A DNA stretch of 64,000 nucleotides. It comes from Flavobacterium sp. Its GTDB lineage: Bacteria > Bacteroidota > Bacteroidia > Flavobacteriales > Flavobacteriaceae. Under the pieces are notes generated by a model. It searched no databases. It was given only the letters and a program-made list of their open reading frames with translations, and was not told the DNA's origin. This document shows positions 1 through 7,908 of this stretch, piece after piece. Each line of letters opens with the position of its first letter. Positions within the stretch are counted from its first letter, which is position 1. The stretch spans positions 1-64,000 of the forward strand of contig NZ_JAPZSU010000035.1 of NCBI RefSeq assembly GCF_027531905.1, in the 5' to 3' direction. Both the position numbers and the translations under genes were made by a program.

Positions 1-91
1 ATTTTATTGAAGCCAAATATTCCAAACAGTCTAAGTCTGTTTTGAATGTGTCAAAAAAATCAATAATACTTTCTCCTTTGAATGATTCCAT
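1..91 (-). mobile_element. IS1595-family (ISXO2-like) transposase, N-terminal fragment at window edge
   Basis: Reading the minus strand from an ATG at 91 to the edge gives 30 residues starting MESFKGESIIDFFDTF and then a TDLDCLEYLASIK stretch. This resembles the start of the zinc-ribbon domain of IS1595-family transposases, which typically has a phenylalanine-rich helix followed by a Cys-x2-Tyr-Leu element. The frame is open to the edge, so the rest of the element lies outside the window. It sits inside the DUF2851 gene and shares its orientation. The transposon end is probably near 130-145, where DUF2851-like sequence stops (about AGAGCTGTAAAG read on the minus strand), but terminal repeats and target duplication cannot be checked with one end only. 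The call rests on a short stretch. Confidence 0.6.
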
Positions 92-506
92 AACCTTTTT
101 TGTTTTCCGAAATATAAGAAAATATCTTTACAGCTCTAAAATTCTTATATGAAAGCAAAAGCTCTTTATTAACATAATTTCGGAGCTCAACTACTGGAAT
201 TTCTTGATTATTGGGAGCAAAAACATCGGAATCGTGTTCCCAAACTACATGCAAAATGACATTATTGTAAGCTGTATCACGTTCATGATTATGCAAATAC
301 CAATCGGAAGATTTGACATGGATTTCGATATTGCCTGCCCATTTTTGATTAGCAATTATGATTTGAGCATTGAAAAAATCAGGACCTGCAGTTTCTAAAT
401 AATATCCAGGATGCAGTATCGAAATAGTTTCTCCTTTGACAGTTTGTAACTCAAGTGATGTTAACTTTTGGTATTGCCAAACATAATGCAAAAAATCTTC
501 TTTCAT
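60..506 (-). pseudogene. DUF2851 family protein, truncated by IS insertion
   Basis: The first ~125 residues (MKEDFLHYVWQYQ, then GPDFFNAQI, GNIEIHVKSSDW, NVILHVVWEHD) are typical of the DUF2851 family found throughout Flavobacteriaceae, whose members are usually about 420 residues. Here the frame ends after 148 codons, and the last ~20 residues are the upstream end of an inserted IS1595-like element read in the wrong frame. The remaining two thirds of the gene should lie beyond the left edge if the insertion is simple. It follows the exonuclease gene on the same strand with a 61-nt gap and was probably the last gene of that cluster. The family's molecular function is not established, so the effect of losing it is unknown. 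Confidence 0.75.
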
Positions 507-567
507 ATAGTAGACGATTCAAATGAATTGACTACTAATGTATTAAAAAATATTAAATGAAAGAAAA

Positions 568-1053
568 TTATTTCAATAGATACAATTTAGCACAAGCTCT
601 AGCATCAGATAATGCTTCATGATGATCTAATGCAATGCTCATTATTCTGCAACAGTCACTCAATTTTGCAGGTTTAAATCCTTTGGCTTTATAAATTTTT
701 ACGGTGCATTCCCATCGGGAACCAATATTTAAATCCTCATAATTCAGACCGTGTAAAGCCATCGTTTTGGACAACACATTTCGGTCAAAACTTTCGTTAT
801 GAGCTACAACTACTCTATTTTTAAGGCGCTTTTCAATCTCTGGAAAAACCTCTACAAACGTTTTAGCATTTGCGGTATCTCTGGGATAAATCCCGTGCAC
901 TTGAATGTTGAATGGATTATAAAAATTATTTGGCGGTTGAATCAAAGTAACAAACTCATCTACAATAATACCCTCCTCGACCGTAACAATTCCAACCGAG
1001 CAGGGATGATAGGCCGTCGCCGTTTCAAAATCTATTGCAGTGAAGGTGCTCAT
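568..1053 (-). CDS. 3'-5' exonuclease, DEDDh superfamily (DNA polymerase III epsilon-like)
   Basis: A 161-residue single-domain nuclease of the DnaQ-like fold. The five catalytic residues are recognisable: Asp8 and Glu10 in IDFET, Asp90 in HNESFDRNVL, and His145 and Asp150 in DHHEALSDARA, which is the DEDDh pattern. It removes nucleotides from 3' ends using two metal ions. There is no polymerase-binding tail, so it is a stand-alone nuclease and not necessarily the replicative proofreading subunit. The start is one base after the stop of the upstream PLP enzyme (1055), indicating co-transcription. Small proteins of this type next to cystathionine beta-synthase-like genes may act on small oligonucleotides or repair intermediates, but the exact substrate cannot be read from sequence. 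Confidence 0.85.
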   Translation of the reverse strand: MSTFTAIDFETATAYHPCSVGIVTVEEGIIVDEFVTLIQPPNNFYNPFNIQVHGIYPRDTANAKTFVEVFPEIEKRLKNRVVVAHNESFDRNVLSKTMALHGLNYEDLNIGSRWECTVKIYKAKGFKPAKLSDCCRIMSIALDHHEALSDARACAKLYLLK

Positions 1054-1054
1054 T

Positions 1055-2416
1055 TTATTTTATTGATCCGATAATATCGTATTTGGTAATAATATGATGA
1101 TTTCCATTCCCAAGATCAATCAAAACAGCCGCATTTTCACGAGTGAATAATTTTGACACTTCTTCTATAGGGGTTCCCATTGGTACAATTGGAAATGGTG
1201 CTCCCATAATTTCTCTCAAAGGACGATCGGCAGTATTTTTATCAGTAATATAACTTTGAAACAATAACGACTCATCTACAGACCCAACAAATCCAGTAAC
1301 ATCAACCACTGGAATTTGAGAGATTTTATATTTACGCATGCGCTCAATTGCGTGAGATACTAGTTCTTCTGTTCTTGCAATAACTAAAGGTTTATCTATA
1401 TGATCTTTAATTACATCCTCCGCTTTTGTAATTTCATCTTCCAAAAATCCTCTTTCGCGCATCCAATCATCGTTGAACATTTTGCCAACATACCTACTTC
1501 CTGAATCATGAAACAAAACTACAACAACATCTTCTGGTTTAAAGTGTTCTTTGAGTTGCAACAATCCTTTAATGGCTGCCCCAGCAGAATTACCAACAAA
1601 AATACCTTCTTCAAGCGCAATTTTTCTTGTATAAACTGCCGCATCTTTATCAGTTACTTTTGTAAAACCATCAATTAGAGAAAAGTCAACATTTTTAGGC
1701 AAAATATCTTCTCCAATTCCTTCGGTGATATAAGAATAGATTTCGTTTTCATCAAAAATACCTGTTTCGTGGTATTTTTTAAAAACGGATCCATACGTGT
1801 CGATACCCCAAATTTTGATCGTTGGATTTTTCTCTTTCAAATATTTTGCAACACCCGAAATCGTTCCTCCAGTTCCAACTCCAACCACAAAATGAGTAAT
1901 CTTTCCTTCGGTTTGTTCCCAAATTTCAGGGCCGGTTTGCTCATAATGCGCTATAGCATTCGATGGATTGTCATATTGATTCACATACCAAGAATTAGGT
2001 GTTTCTTCAGCTAAACGTTTGGAAACGGAATAATAAGAACGTGGATCTGTTGGTTCTACATCTGTTGGACACACGACCACTTTGGCACCAACTGCACGAA
2101 GAATATCCATCTTCTCTTTGGATTGTTTGTCGGAGATAACACAGATCAGTTTGTAACCTTTTACAATTGCCACCAAGGCTAATCCCATACCTGTATTTCC
2201 AGATGTACCTTCAATGATTGTTCCTCCTGGTTGTAAACGACCATCGACTTCGGCATCTTCAATCATTTTTATGGCCATTCTGTCTTTAACAGAATTTCCA
2301 GGATTGAAAGTTTCTACTTTGGCTAAAACCAAAGCATCAACTCCATTAACAATCTTGTTCAATTTTACTAATGGTGTATTACCTATAGTACCTAATATGT
2401 TTTGTGAAAACTTCAT
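1055..2416 (-). CDS. PLP-dependent cystathionine beta-synthase / cysteine synthase with CBS domains
   Basis: A 453-residue fold-type II PLP enzyme. Residues 1-320 are the catalytic domain: GNTPLVKLN near the N-terminus, the PLP lysine Lys44 in NPGNSVKDRMA, the phosphate-binding EGTSGNTGMG, and VGTGGTISG. Residues ~335-453 form a tandem CBS module (IERMRKYKISQIPVVD and later AAVLIDLGN), which usually binds adenosyl ligands and tunes activity. This architecture is that of cystathionine beta-synthase, joining homocysteine and serine, though related bacterial enzymes use O-acetylserine and sulfide. The start is 11 nt after the porin stop, and the stop is 1 nt before the exonuclease start. Sequence alone does not separate CBS from cysteine synthase activity. 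Confidence 0.9.
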   Translation of the reverse strand: MKFSQNILGTIGNTPLVKLNKIVNGVDALVLAKVETFNPGNSVKDRMAIKMIEDAEVDGRLQPGGTIIEGTSGNTGMGLALVAIVKGYKLICVISDKQSKEKMDILRAVGAKVVVCPTDVEPTDPRSYYSVSKRLAEETPNSWYVNQYDNPSNAIAHYEQTGPEIWEQTEGKITHFVVGVGTGGTISGVAKYLKEKNPTIKIWGIDTYGSVFKKYHETGIFDENEIYSYITEGIGEDILPKNVDFSLIDGFTKVTDKDAAVYTRKIALEEGIFVGNSAGAAIKGLLQLKEHFKPEDVVVVLFHDSGSRYVGKMFNDDWMRERGFLEDEITKAEDVIKDHIDKPLVIARTEELVSHAIERMRKYKISQIPVVDVTGFVGSVDESLLFQSYITDKNTADRPLREIMGAPFPIVPMGTPIEEVSKLFTRENAAVLIDLGNGNHHIITKYDIIGSIK

Positions 2417-2427
2417 TTGAGAAAAAA

Positions 2428-4374
2428 TTAATTAAAGAAATTCCATACCAAACCAAAACGAACCGTAAAATCTCTATAAGGTGTATTGGGAGCTGAAAAA
2501 TAATTATTAGAAGAAAAAAGTGAGTTAAAATGCTCAGCTTTTAAATAGATACGTGTTCTTTGAATTTTAGCATTTACAAAAAAGTCGAATAACGGAAAGT
2601 TTCCGATTTTCTTGTCGTTTTGCACAAAAAATTCTCCAACAACTGGATTGTAGTCATTAGCATAATACGATGTAAAATAGTTCAACACAATTCCCGTTTG
2701 CAAATACAACGCTTTATTCTTAAAATAAGCATCTGAGAAATAAAAAGCACTTCTCAGCGTAAAATCGGGTACGTTCAAAATTGCATCAGATTGAGTTACT
2801 TTTTGATATAAAAAGGTATTATCAAATCCAAATTTTCCAAAATTGAATTCACGACTTGCTTTTACTGATAAATAATTGATGGTTTTATCATACTGATTAG
2901 GCGCAACAATCTGTTGTCTATCTAACTTTTGAGCAGCAGTCGTTATATCTTCAAAAAATAAAAAATCTTTTAAAATGGTGTATTGAGCAGAAAAATTAAC
3001 CCATTGAGTCGTAGCATTAGCTAAAATGCTATTTATTTTTTCATTTTTAAAATTGTTCGACCAATTATAGTTAACGAAACTGGATTGGTACAAATTATAG
3101 TTGTTATTGGCTAATTTATTTTTGTTTTGGTATTCAAAAGAAAACTGATTATCCTCGTCTAAGTCAAAAACCATTTTAGCTTCAAGATTAGACAATGATT
3201 GATTAGTAATAGATCGGGAATACAAAAATTTACCGTTCCATTTTCCTTTTGAATAATTGTATTGAGCACCAAAACTATTAATCTTTTCACTTATCACACT
3301 CGGGATTACGTCTGAAGCTAAAATTAAAATTTGGTTGTAATAATAGTTACTTCTAAAATCATCAATGAAAAAATTAAACCTGCCTAGTGTTGTATTTTCA
3401 TAAACTGCGCCAACTCGATTATACATTTTATTAAAATGCGTTTGGTCGTTGATATTGCTCGAAGAATAAGAATCTCCAAATCTCATAACAGAAGAGTTTC
3501 CTACTGTTGATGCTACTGTAGCTTGATTGTATTCAAAGAATTTATTTTCGTAATTGAATTGATGGTTCAGCAATAAATTATTCGCTCCCTTTTTCTTATT
3601 GATTCTAAATTCGTGATCCAAGAACAAACGTCTACCTTTCAAAAATGATTTTGCATCGGTTAAGAAAACCTCTAAACGTGCTCGATTATCATAGTTTGGA
3701 TCCTCACCTTCAAAATCAGAAACCGTTGTAATACCTCCATTTTCGCCATTTAGAATATCTTGATAGGTAAAATGCCCGTTGGCAATATATCTAAAATCCT
3801 TAGTATGATAACTGGTCGTAAACCTGAAATTTCCCGAACTTGATAATTGGTTGATGTATCTTCCTAAAGATCGCAACCCACGATAAGCGATAGAAAAGTT
3901 AAGATTTTCATTCACATTAACAGCGAAATAGGAATCTAAAGATTGTCCTTGTTGAATAGTAGTTTTAAAATAGAGTTCTGTTACAGGAGTAGCTACAGAT
4001 GCATATCTAATTTGATTGGCCTCCATAAAATTGAAATGCTTGGCTTTGAACCCCATTTCTGGAAAAATATCATTTTTGACTAAACCATAATTAAGGGTAT
4101 TATAAGTTTGCCCCTCATTCGGAAAAGCCAAAAGACCAAAATTATCTTTTCGTAAATAATTATGCGAATACTCCTTTCTGATTGTCAAAGAGGTATCAAT
4201 ATAAGTGGTATCTCTATCCAAAGTAATGATTCGATACAAATCGATTGGGGCTACTTTGACTTTGGTTGTATCCACCGATTTAGAACTGTCGTTTTGAGAG
4301 TTCATTCTTTTTGGAGCTTGGGGGAAAGCCATATAGGAAACAAACAAAAAAAGGATATAAAAATATATACGCAT
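2428..4374 (-). CDS. putative porin (Porin_10-type outer-membrane beta-barrel)
   Basis: A 648-residue secreted protein. An N-terminal signal peptide (MRIYFYILFLFVSYMAFPQA) precedes a polar linker and then a long run of alternating aromatic/polar strands, ending in a terminal phenylalanine-rich strand (VWNFFN), as in outer-membrane barrels. The DRDTTYIDTSLTIRKEY and GLLAFPNEGQTYN elements resemble the Bacteroidota putative-porin family. It should sit in the outer membrane; the substrate is unknown. It is the first gene of a tight minus-strand cluster (porin, CBS-type enzyme, exonuclease, DUF2851). The same order in other flavobacteria would suggest a housekeeping cluster and not a dedicated transport system. 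Confidence 0.8.
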   Translation of the reverse strand: MRIYFYILFLFVSYMAFPQAPKRMNSQNDSSKSVDTTKVKVAPIDLYRIITLDRDTTYIDTSLTIRKEYSHNYLRKDNFGLLAFPNEGQTYNTLNYGLVKNDIFPEMGFKAKHFNFMEANQIRYASVATPVTELYFKTTIQQGQSLDSYFAVNVNENLNFSIAYRGLRSLGRYINQLSSSGNFRFTTSYHTKDFRYIANGHFTYQDILNGENGGITTVSDFEGEDPNYDNRARLEVFLTDAKSFLKGRRLFLDHEFRINKKKGANNLLLNHQFNYENKFFEYNQATVASTVGNSSVMRFGDSYSSSNINDQTHFNKMYNRVGAVYENTTLGRFNFFIDDFRSNYYYNQILILASDVIPSVISEKINSFGAQYNYSKGKWNGKFLYSRSITNQSLSNLEAKMVFDLDEDNQFSFEYQNKNKLANNNYNLYQSSFVNYNWSNNFKNEKINSILANATTQWVNFSAQYTILKDFLFFEDITTAAQKLDRQQIVAPNQYDKTINYLSVKASREFNFGKFGFDNTFLYQKVTQSDAILNVPDFTLRSAFYFSDAYFKNKALYLQTGIVLNYFTSYYANDYNPVVGEFFVQNDKKIGNFPLFDFFVNAKIQRTRIYLKAEHFNSLFSSNNYFSAPNTPYRDFTVRFGLVWNFFN

Positions 4375-4473
4375 CGAAAATATAAAATGTTAGAAATTTG
4401 AAATCAAATTTAGTCAGCAAAGATAAATGATATAATCACTTTTTGCACAAACAAAATCATAAAGATTTAAAAC

Positions 4474-4514
4474 ATAAAAAAAGGATTAAAAACCATTAGG
4501 TTCTTAATCCTTTA
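4474..4514 (-). terminator. intrinsic terminator after the S8 protease gene
   Basis: Arms AAAGGATTAA (4480-4489) and TTAATCCTTT (4504-4513) form a 10-bp perfect stem with a 14-nt loop; read on the minus strand it is followed by a run of T. It lies 21 nt beyond the protease stop and separates it from the porin gene start. Confidence 0.7.
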
Positions 4515-4534
4515 CGATATATTCTAAATTAAGG

Positions 4535-6394
4535 TTAGTCTTTAATAAACTTTGAAGTTACAGTAGTAGCATCACTAACAAAAGTTATTAAATAAACCCC
4601 TTTGTTAAGACTACCAATTCTCAATTGATTATTGCTAAATTCATTAGTAGCCAAAACCTCCTTACCTAAAACATCATAAACTTTAATTGATTTAAGATTA
4701 AATTCTGAAGGCAAAGAAAACGAAACAAAATCTTGTGCAGGATTTGGATAAATCTGAATAGATTTTTCAATAGAAAAATCTTTGCTTGATAATATCAAAC
4801 CATTAGTTGCATCAGCAATTAATGAGAATTCTTGACTACCGCCAATTAACGTACCTCTATGTTTTACCGTAATAGTATAAGTACCTGGCGCAGCATTTTC
4901 AATAAAAACTTTCTCTATGTTATCAACATCATTTGGACCGCTATTTGTAGCAGGTTGTGAAATAACATCTGGATTTAATTTCCATGGATAATACACAACC
5001 CCATCTTTAGTGATCTCAAGATCCAGATTATTCACCAACTTTGAAACACGGTTATCCGCATCTGCAGCGCTTACTGAAGTTACCGTACTCGCTGGATCAG
5101 TCCACGCAACAGAAACAGACAAAGGTTGCGAAGTACTAATACTAATATTTCTAGTAAAAATTGTATTATTATTAAGTGTTTGCTCAGTTATTAAAGTACT
5201 ACTCCCATTATTTGAAATTAGTTTAGCAGCAGCTTTTGCATTGGCTAAACCCCAGCCAAACTCATAGTCAGGCCCAATTGAAGCACCGGTTTCTAATGCC
5301 GTATGACAAATCAAACCACGAACTGTAGCCGATTTCATGAAAGATTTATTAATATTGTTAAAATGTTGCTGAAGCAAACATATTAAGCCAACTATAGAAG
5401 GAGCTGCCATAGAAGTACCACTTAACAAACCATAAGAACTATCAGAAGCAACAGTTGTTGAATAAACAGAAAGCCCTTTCGAAGAAATATCAGGTTTAAT
5501 TCTTCCGTCATCAGTTGGTCCCCAATTACTAAACGAACTAATTACTACACTCCCCGGCCCTGAATATAATGGAACATGATTAACCGCAGCAACAACCAAT
5601 ACATTTTTTGATAAAGCAGCACCAGTTAGCATATCATACCCCCCTTTTGCTATAATTTGAGGATGAATTAAATTTCTATCATTTCCAGCCGCCTTTACAA
5701 TCTGATAATAAGGCATAACCTCTGCAATTTTATCGTAGTCAACAGAGGTCTGATCATATGTACCAAAACGCCAGTTTTGCAAATTTGTAATTGAATATCC
5801 ATAGGAATGATTAGAAACTAAGTATCCTTCACCTGCAAATTGAATCATTTCACCTAAATCATTATCCCAGAAATAGGTTTTAGCACTTGCTCCATAAGCT
5901 ATGCCTTTACTACGGGAATCAATACCTGCGCTAAGTATTGTTCCAGTTACGTGCGTTCCATGCTCACTTGGTGAAGAAGCATCATCACCAACTAAAACTC
6001 GCCCAGAAGTAAACTCTCGGTGTGTGTTACGTACTTTTCCTCCGTCCCAAACTCCAGCTACTACACCATTTCCAGTTAAATTCAAGCCAAGACTTCCCCC
6101 ATCATATAAACTTGTAGCATCAAGAGTGATCGCTGATTCTGCATTATCCTCTGTAAAAAAAATTGGGAAACCATTATCAATTCGTTCTAGTGAACCTTTA
6201 AACATCCTACTAAAACGATTTGACCGTTTGAAATCAGTAATCAACTTTTGTTGCTTAGCATGAGTAAACTCATAACTACTTTTGAGATTTTCAATTTTTT
6301 TTTTATTATAAGTAGCAACAATCTTCTGTCTTTCAAGTTGCGACTGCCCATAGGCAATTTGCACAAAAAGAGCTAAAAATAAAATTTTTTTCAT
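4535..6394 (-). CDS. secreted subtilisin-like serine protease (S8) with T9SS type A sorting domain
   Basis: A 619-residue protein from the ATG at 6394 (an upstream TTG adds two residues). A signal peptide (KKILFLALFVQIAYGQ) is followed by a pro-region and an S8 catalytic domain. The catalytic triad is Asp117 (GVWDGG), His145 (EHGTHVTG) and Ser328 (SGTSMAAP), with oxyanion Asn238 (AAGND). A beta-rich domain (~380-540), probably a P-domain-like jelly roll, precedes a C-terminal Por secretion module beginning IYPNPAQDFV and containing KVYDVLGKEVL. Export to the surface or medium by the type IX system is therefore expected. A hairpin separates it from the upstream SusD gene, so it likely has its own promoter. 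The protein substrate is unknown. Confidence 0.92.
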   Translation of the reverse strand: MKKILFLALFVQIAYGQSQLERQKIVATYNKKKIENLKSSYEFTHAKQQKLITDFKRSNRFSRMFKGSLERIDNGFPIFFTEDNAESAITLDATSLYDGGSLGLNLTGNGVVAGVWDGGKVRNTHREFTSGRVLVGDDASSPSEHGTHVTGTILSAGIDSRSKGIAYGASAKTYFWDNDLGEMIQFAGEGYLVSNHSYGYSITNLQNWRFGTYDQTSVDYDKIAEVMPYYQIVKAAGNDRNLIHPQIIAKGGYDMLTGAALSKNVLVVAAVNHVPLYSGPGSVVISSFSNWGPTDDGRIKPDISSKGLSVYSTTVASDSSYGLLSGTSMAAPSIVGLICLLQQHFNNINKSFMKSATVRGLICHTALETGASIGPDYEFGWGLANAKAAAKLISNNGSSTLITEQTLNNNTIFTRNISISTSQPLSVSVAWTDPASTVTSVSAADADNRVSKLVNNLDLEITKDGVVYYPWKLNPDVISQPATNSGPNDVDNIEKVFIENAAPGTYTITVKHRGTLIGGSQEFSLIADATNGLILSSKDFSIEKSIQIYPNPAQDFVSFSLPSEFNLKSIKVYDVLGKEVLATNEFSNNQLRIGSLNKGVYLITFVSDATTVTSKFIKD

Positions 6395-6413
6395 ACACAA
6401 ACATTTTAAAAAA

Positions 6414-6446
6414 AACCTCCCTTATCCGATGGAGGAAAGGGAGGTT
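6414..6446 (-). terminator. intrinsic terminator after the susC-susD operon
   Basis: AACCTCCCTT (6414-6423) and AAGGGAGGTT (6437-6446) form a perfect 10-bp stem; on the minus strand it is followed by a T-rich run. It is 19 nt past the SusD stop. Confidence 0.75.
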
Positions 6447-6464
6447 AATATTACTCTTAAATAC

Positions 6465-7898
6465 CTAGTAACCAGGATTTTGTATAAGGTTTTTATTCAA
6501 ATCTATTTGAGATTGAGGTATTGGCAATTGCCATTTAGTACTCCCTGCTGGTATTGTAAGTGCTGAAGCTTCTACTTTTGTACCTAGACCATTAGCAAAA
6601 TCACCTTCTACAGCATTACGCACCATAGGTAATCCTAACCTTTTTAAGGTAAAGAAACGATCCATCTCAAAAGCTAATTCTAGTCTTCTTTCTAACATGA
6701 TTGCATTAAACAAAGCAACCCCAGTTTCAGCACCTGAAACGAAAGGTGCGTAGCGTTGAGCACGAACTTGATCTAAAAATGCCAAACCACCACCATTAAT
6801 ACGATACTGTGCTTCAGCCATATTTAAAAGAACTTCTTCAATACGAATTACTTTTATGTCAACAATAGCAGGGTTCCCCGTTAAACGTCCATCATACTTT
6901 ATGATGTGATTATATACGTTACCATTATAAGCACTTGTTCTAAAATAAGCCGCTTTTCTTATGTCTGTTGCTGAAAACAAATCTGCAACATTCTTCTGTG
7001 CAACATATTCTGAACGAATACCCGCAGTAACAGTTTGGCTAAATACAACACCAGGCGTAACACCATCAACTTGGTCAATTCTTAGTTTAAACAAAACACC
7101 ACTAGAGTTTACATCATCCCACAGACCAACAAAACTTGCTCTAGGACAAACAGCATTTCCAGCCAATGCTAAATTACCGTTCTCGATAACCTTAGCATAG
7201 TCTCCCATATATAAATAAACTCTAGACAATAAAGCACAAACAGCAGCTCTATTTGCCTTACCAGCAGTATTTTGATTGGCTGTAGCAATAAGTGCTTTTG
7301 CCCTCTCTAAATCTGTAACAATTTTAGCATAAGATTCAGCAACAGTCCCTCTACTAGGTTTAGCAAAAGGATCTACTTTATCTAAATATGGCATACCCAA
7401 TGAGGAATTGGCATCAGAAGATTGAGTAGGAATTTTAGAATAAATACGTACTAAATCAAAATTATTCAAAGCTCTAATAAATAATGCTTGCCCTTCAATA
7501 TTATCTCTTTGAGCATCTTTTGGCAAATTATTAATTTGATCTAATGCTCTTGTAGCAGTTTCTGCAGCTCTATAAGCACTTTCATAGTAATCAAACGATG
7601 AACTACTAGGTACATTAATTAACCTAAAACTGTTCGCATTTGTATTTCGACCTTCGACCATCAAAATTAAGTTATCGGTCATTACTTCACTATCAATAAC
7701 AAACTCTGAGCCATAACCATTAGCTCCACCGTTTTTTATCATATATGAATAAGCTCCTGTAATCATATTTTCAAAATCGGAAGCTGTACGTAAAACAATA
7801 CCTTCACTTACTGAATTATATGGTGTAAAAGTAATGTCGTCATCATTACATGAATTTAATACAAATGATAATGCAACTAGATATATTATTTTTTTCAT
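6465..7898 (-). CDS. SusD/RagB family nutrient-binding outer-membrane lipoprotein
   Basis: A 477-residue lipoprotein from ATG 7898 (MKKIIYLVALSFVLNSCNDDD), which gives a clean signal peptide with lipobox LNSC; the open frame extends further upstream but into the SusC gene. Helical TPR-like repeats (RALDQINNLPKDAQ, AVCALLSRVYLYMGDYAKVIENG) and the C-terminal SusD hallmarks (IRIEEVLLNMAEAQYRING, ERRLELAFEMDRFFTLKRLG) are clear. SusD proteins sit on the cell surface as a lid over the SusC barrel and bind glycans or other oligomers. It begins 10 nt after the SusC stop. No glycosidase is near; the neighbouring secreted protease raises, but does not prove, a peptide substrate. Confidence 0.93.
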   Translation of the reverse strand: MKKIIYLVALSFVLNSCNDDDITFTPYNSVSEGIVLRTASDFENMITGAYSYMIKNGGANGYGSEFVIDSEVMTDNLILMVEGRNTNANSFRLINVPSSSSFDYYESAYRAAETATRALDQINNLPKDAQRDNIEGQALFIRALNNFDLVRIYSKIPTQSSDANSSLGMPYLDKVDPFAKPSRGTVAESYAKIVTDLERAKALIATANQNTAGKANRAAVCALLSRVYLYMGDYAKVIENGNLALAGNAVCPRASFVGLWDDVNSSGVLFKLRIDQVDGVTPGVVFSQTVTAGIRSEYVAQKNVADLFSATDIRKAAYFRTSAYNGNVYNHIIKYDGRLTGNPAIVDIKVIRIEEVLLNMAEAQYRINGGGLAFLDQVRAQRYAPFVSGAETGVALFNAIMLERRLELAFEMDRFFTLKRLGLPMVRNAVEGDFANGLGTKVEASALTIPAGSTKWQLPIPQSQIDLNKNLIQNPGY

Positions 7899-7908
7899 CT
7901 TACTTAGA

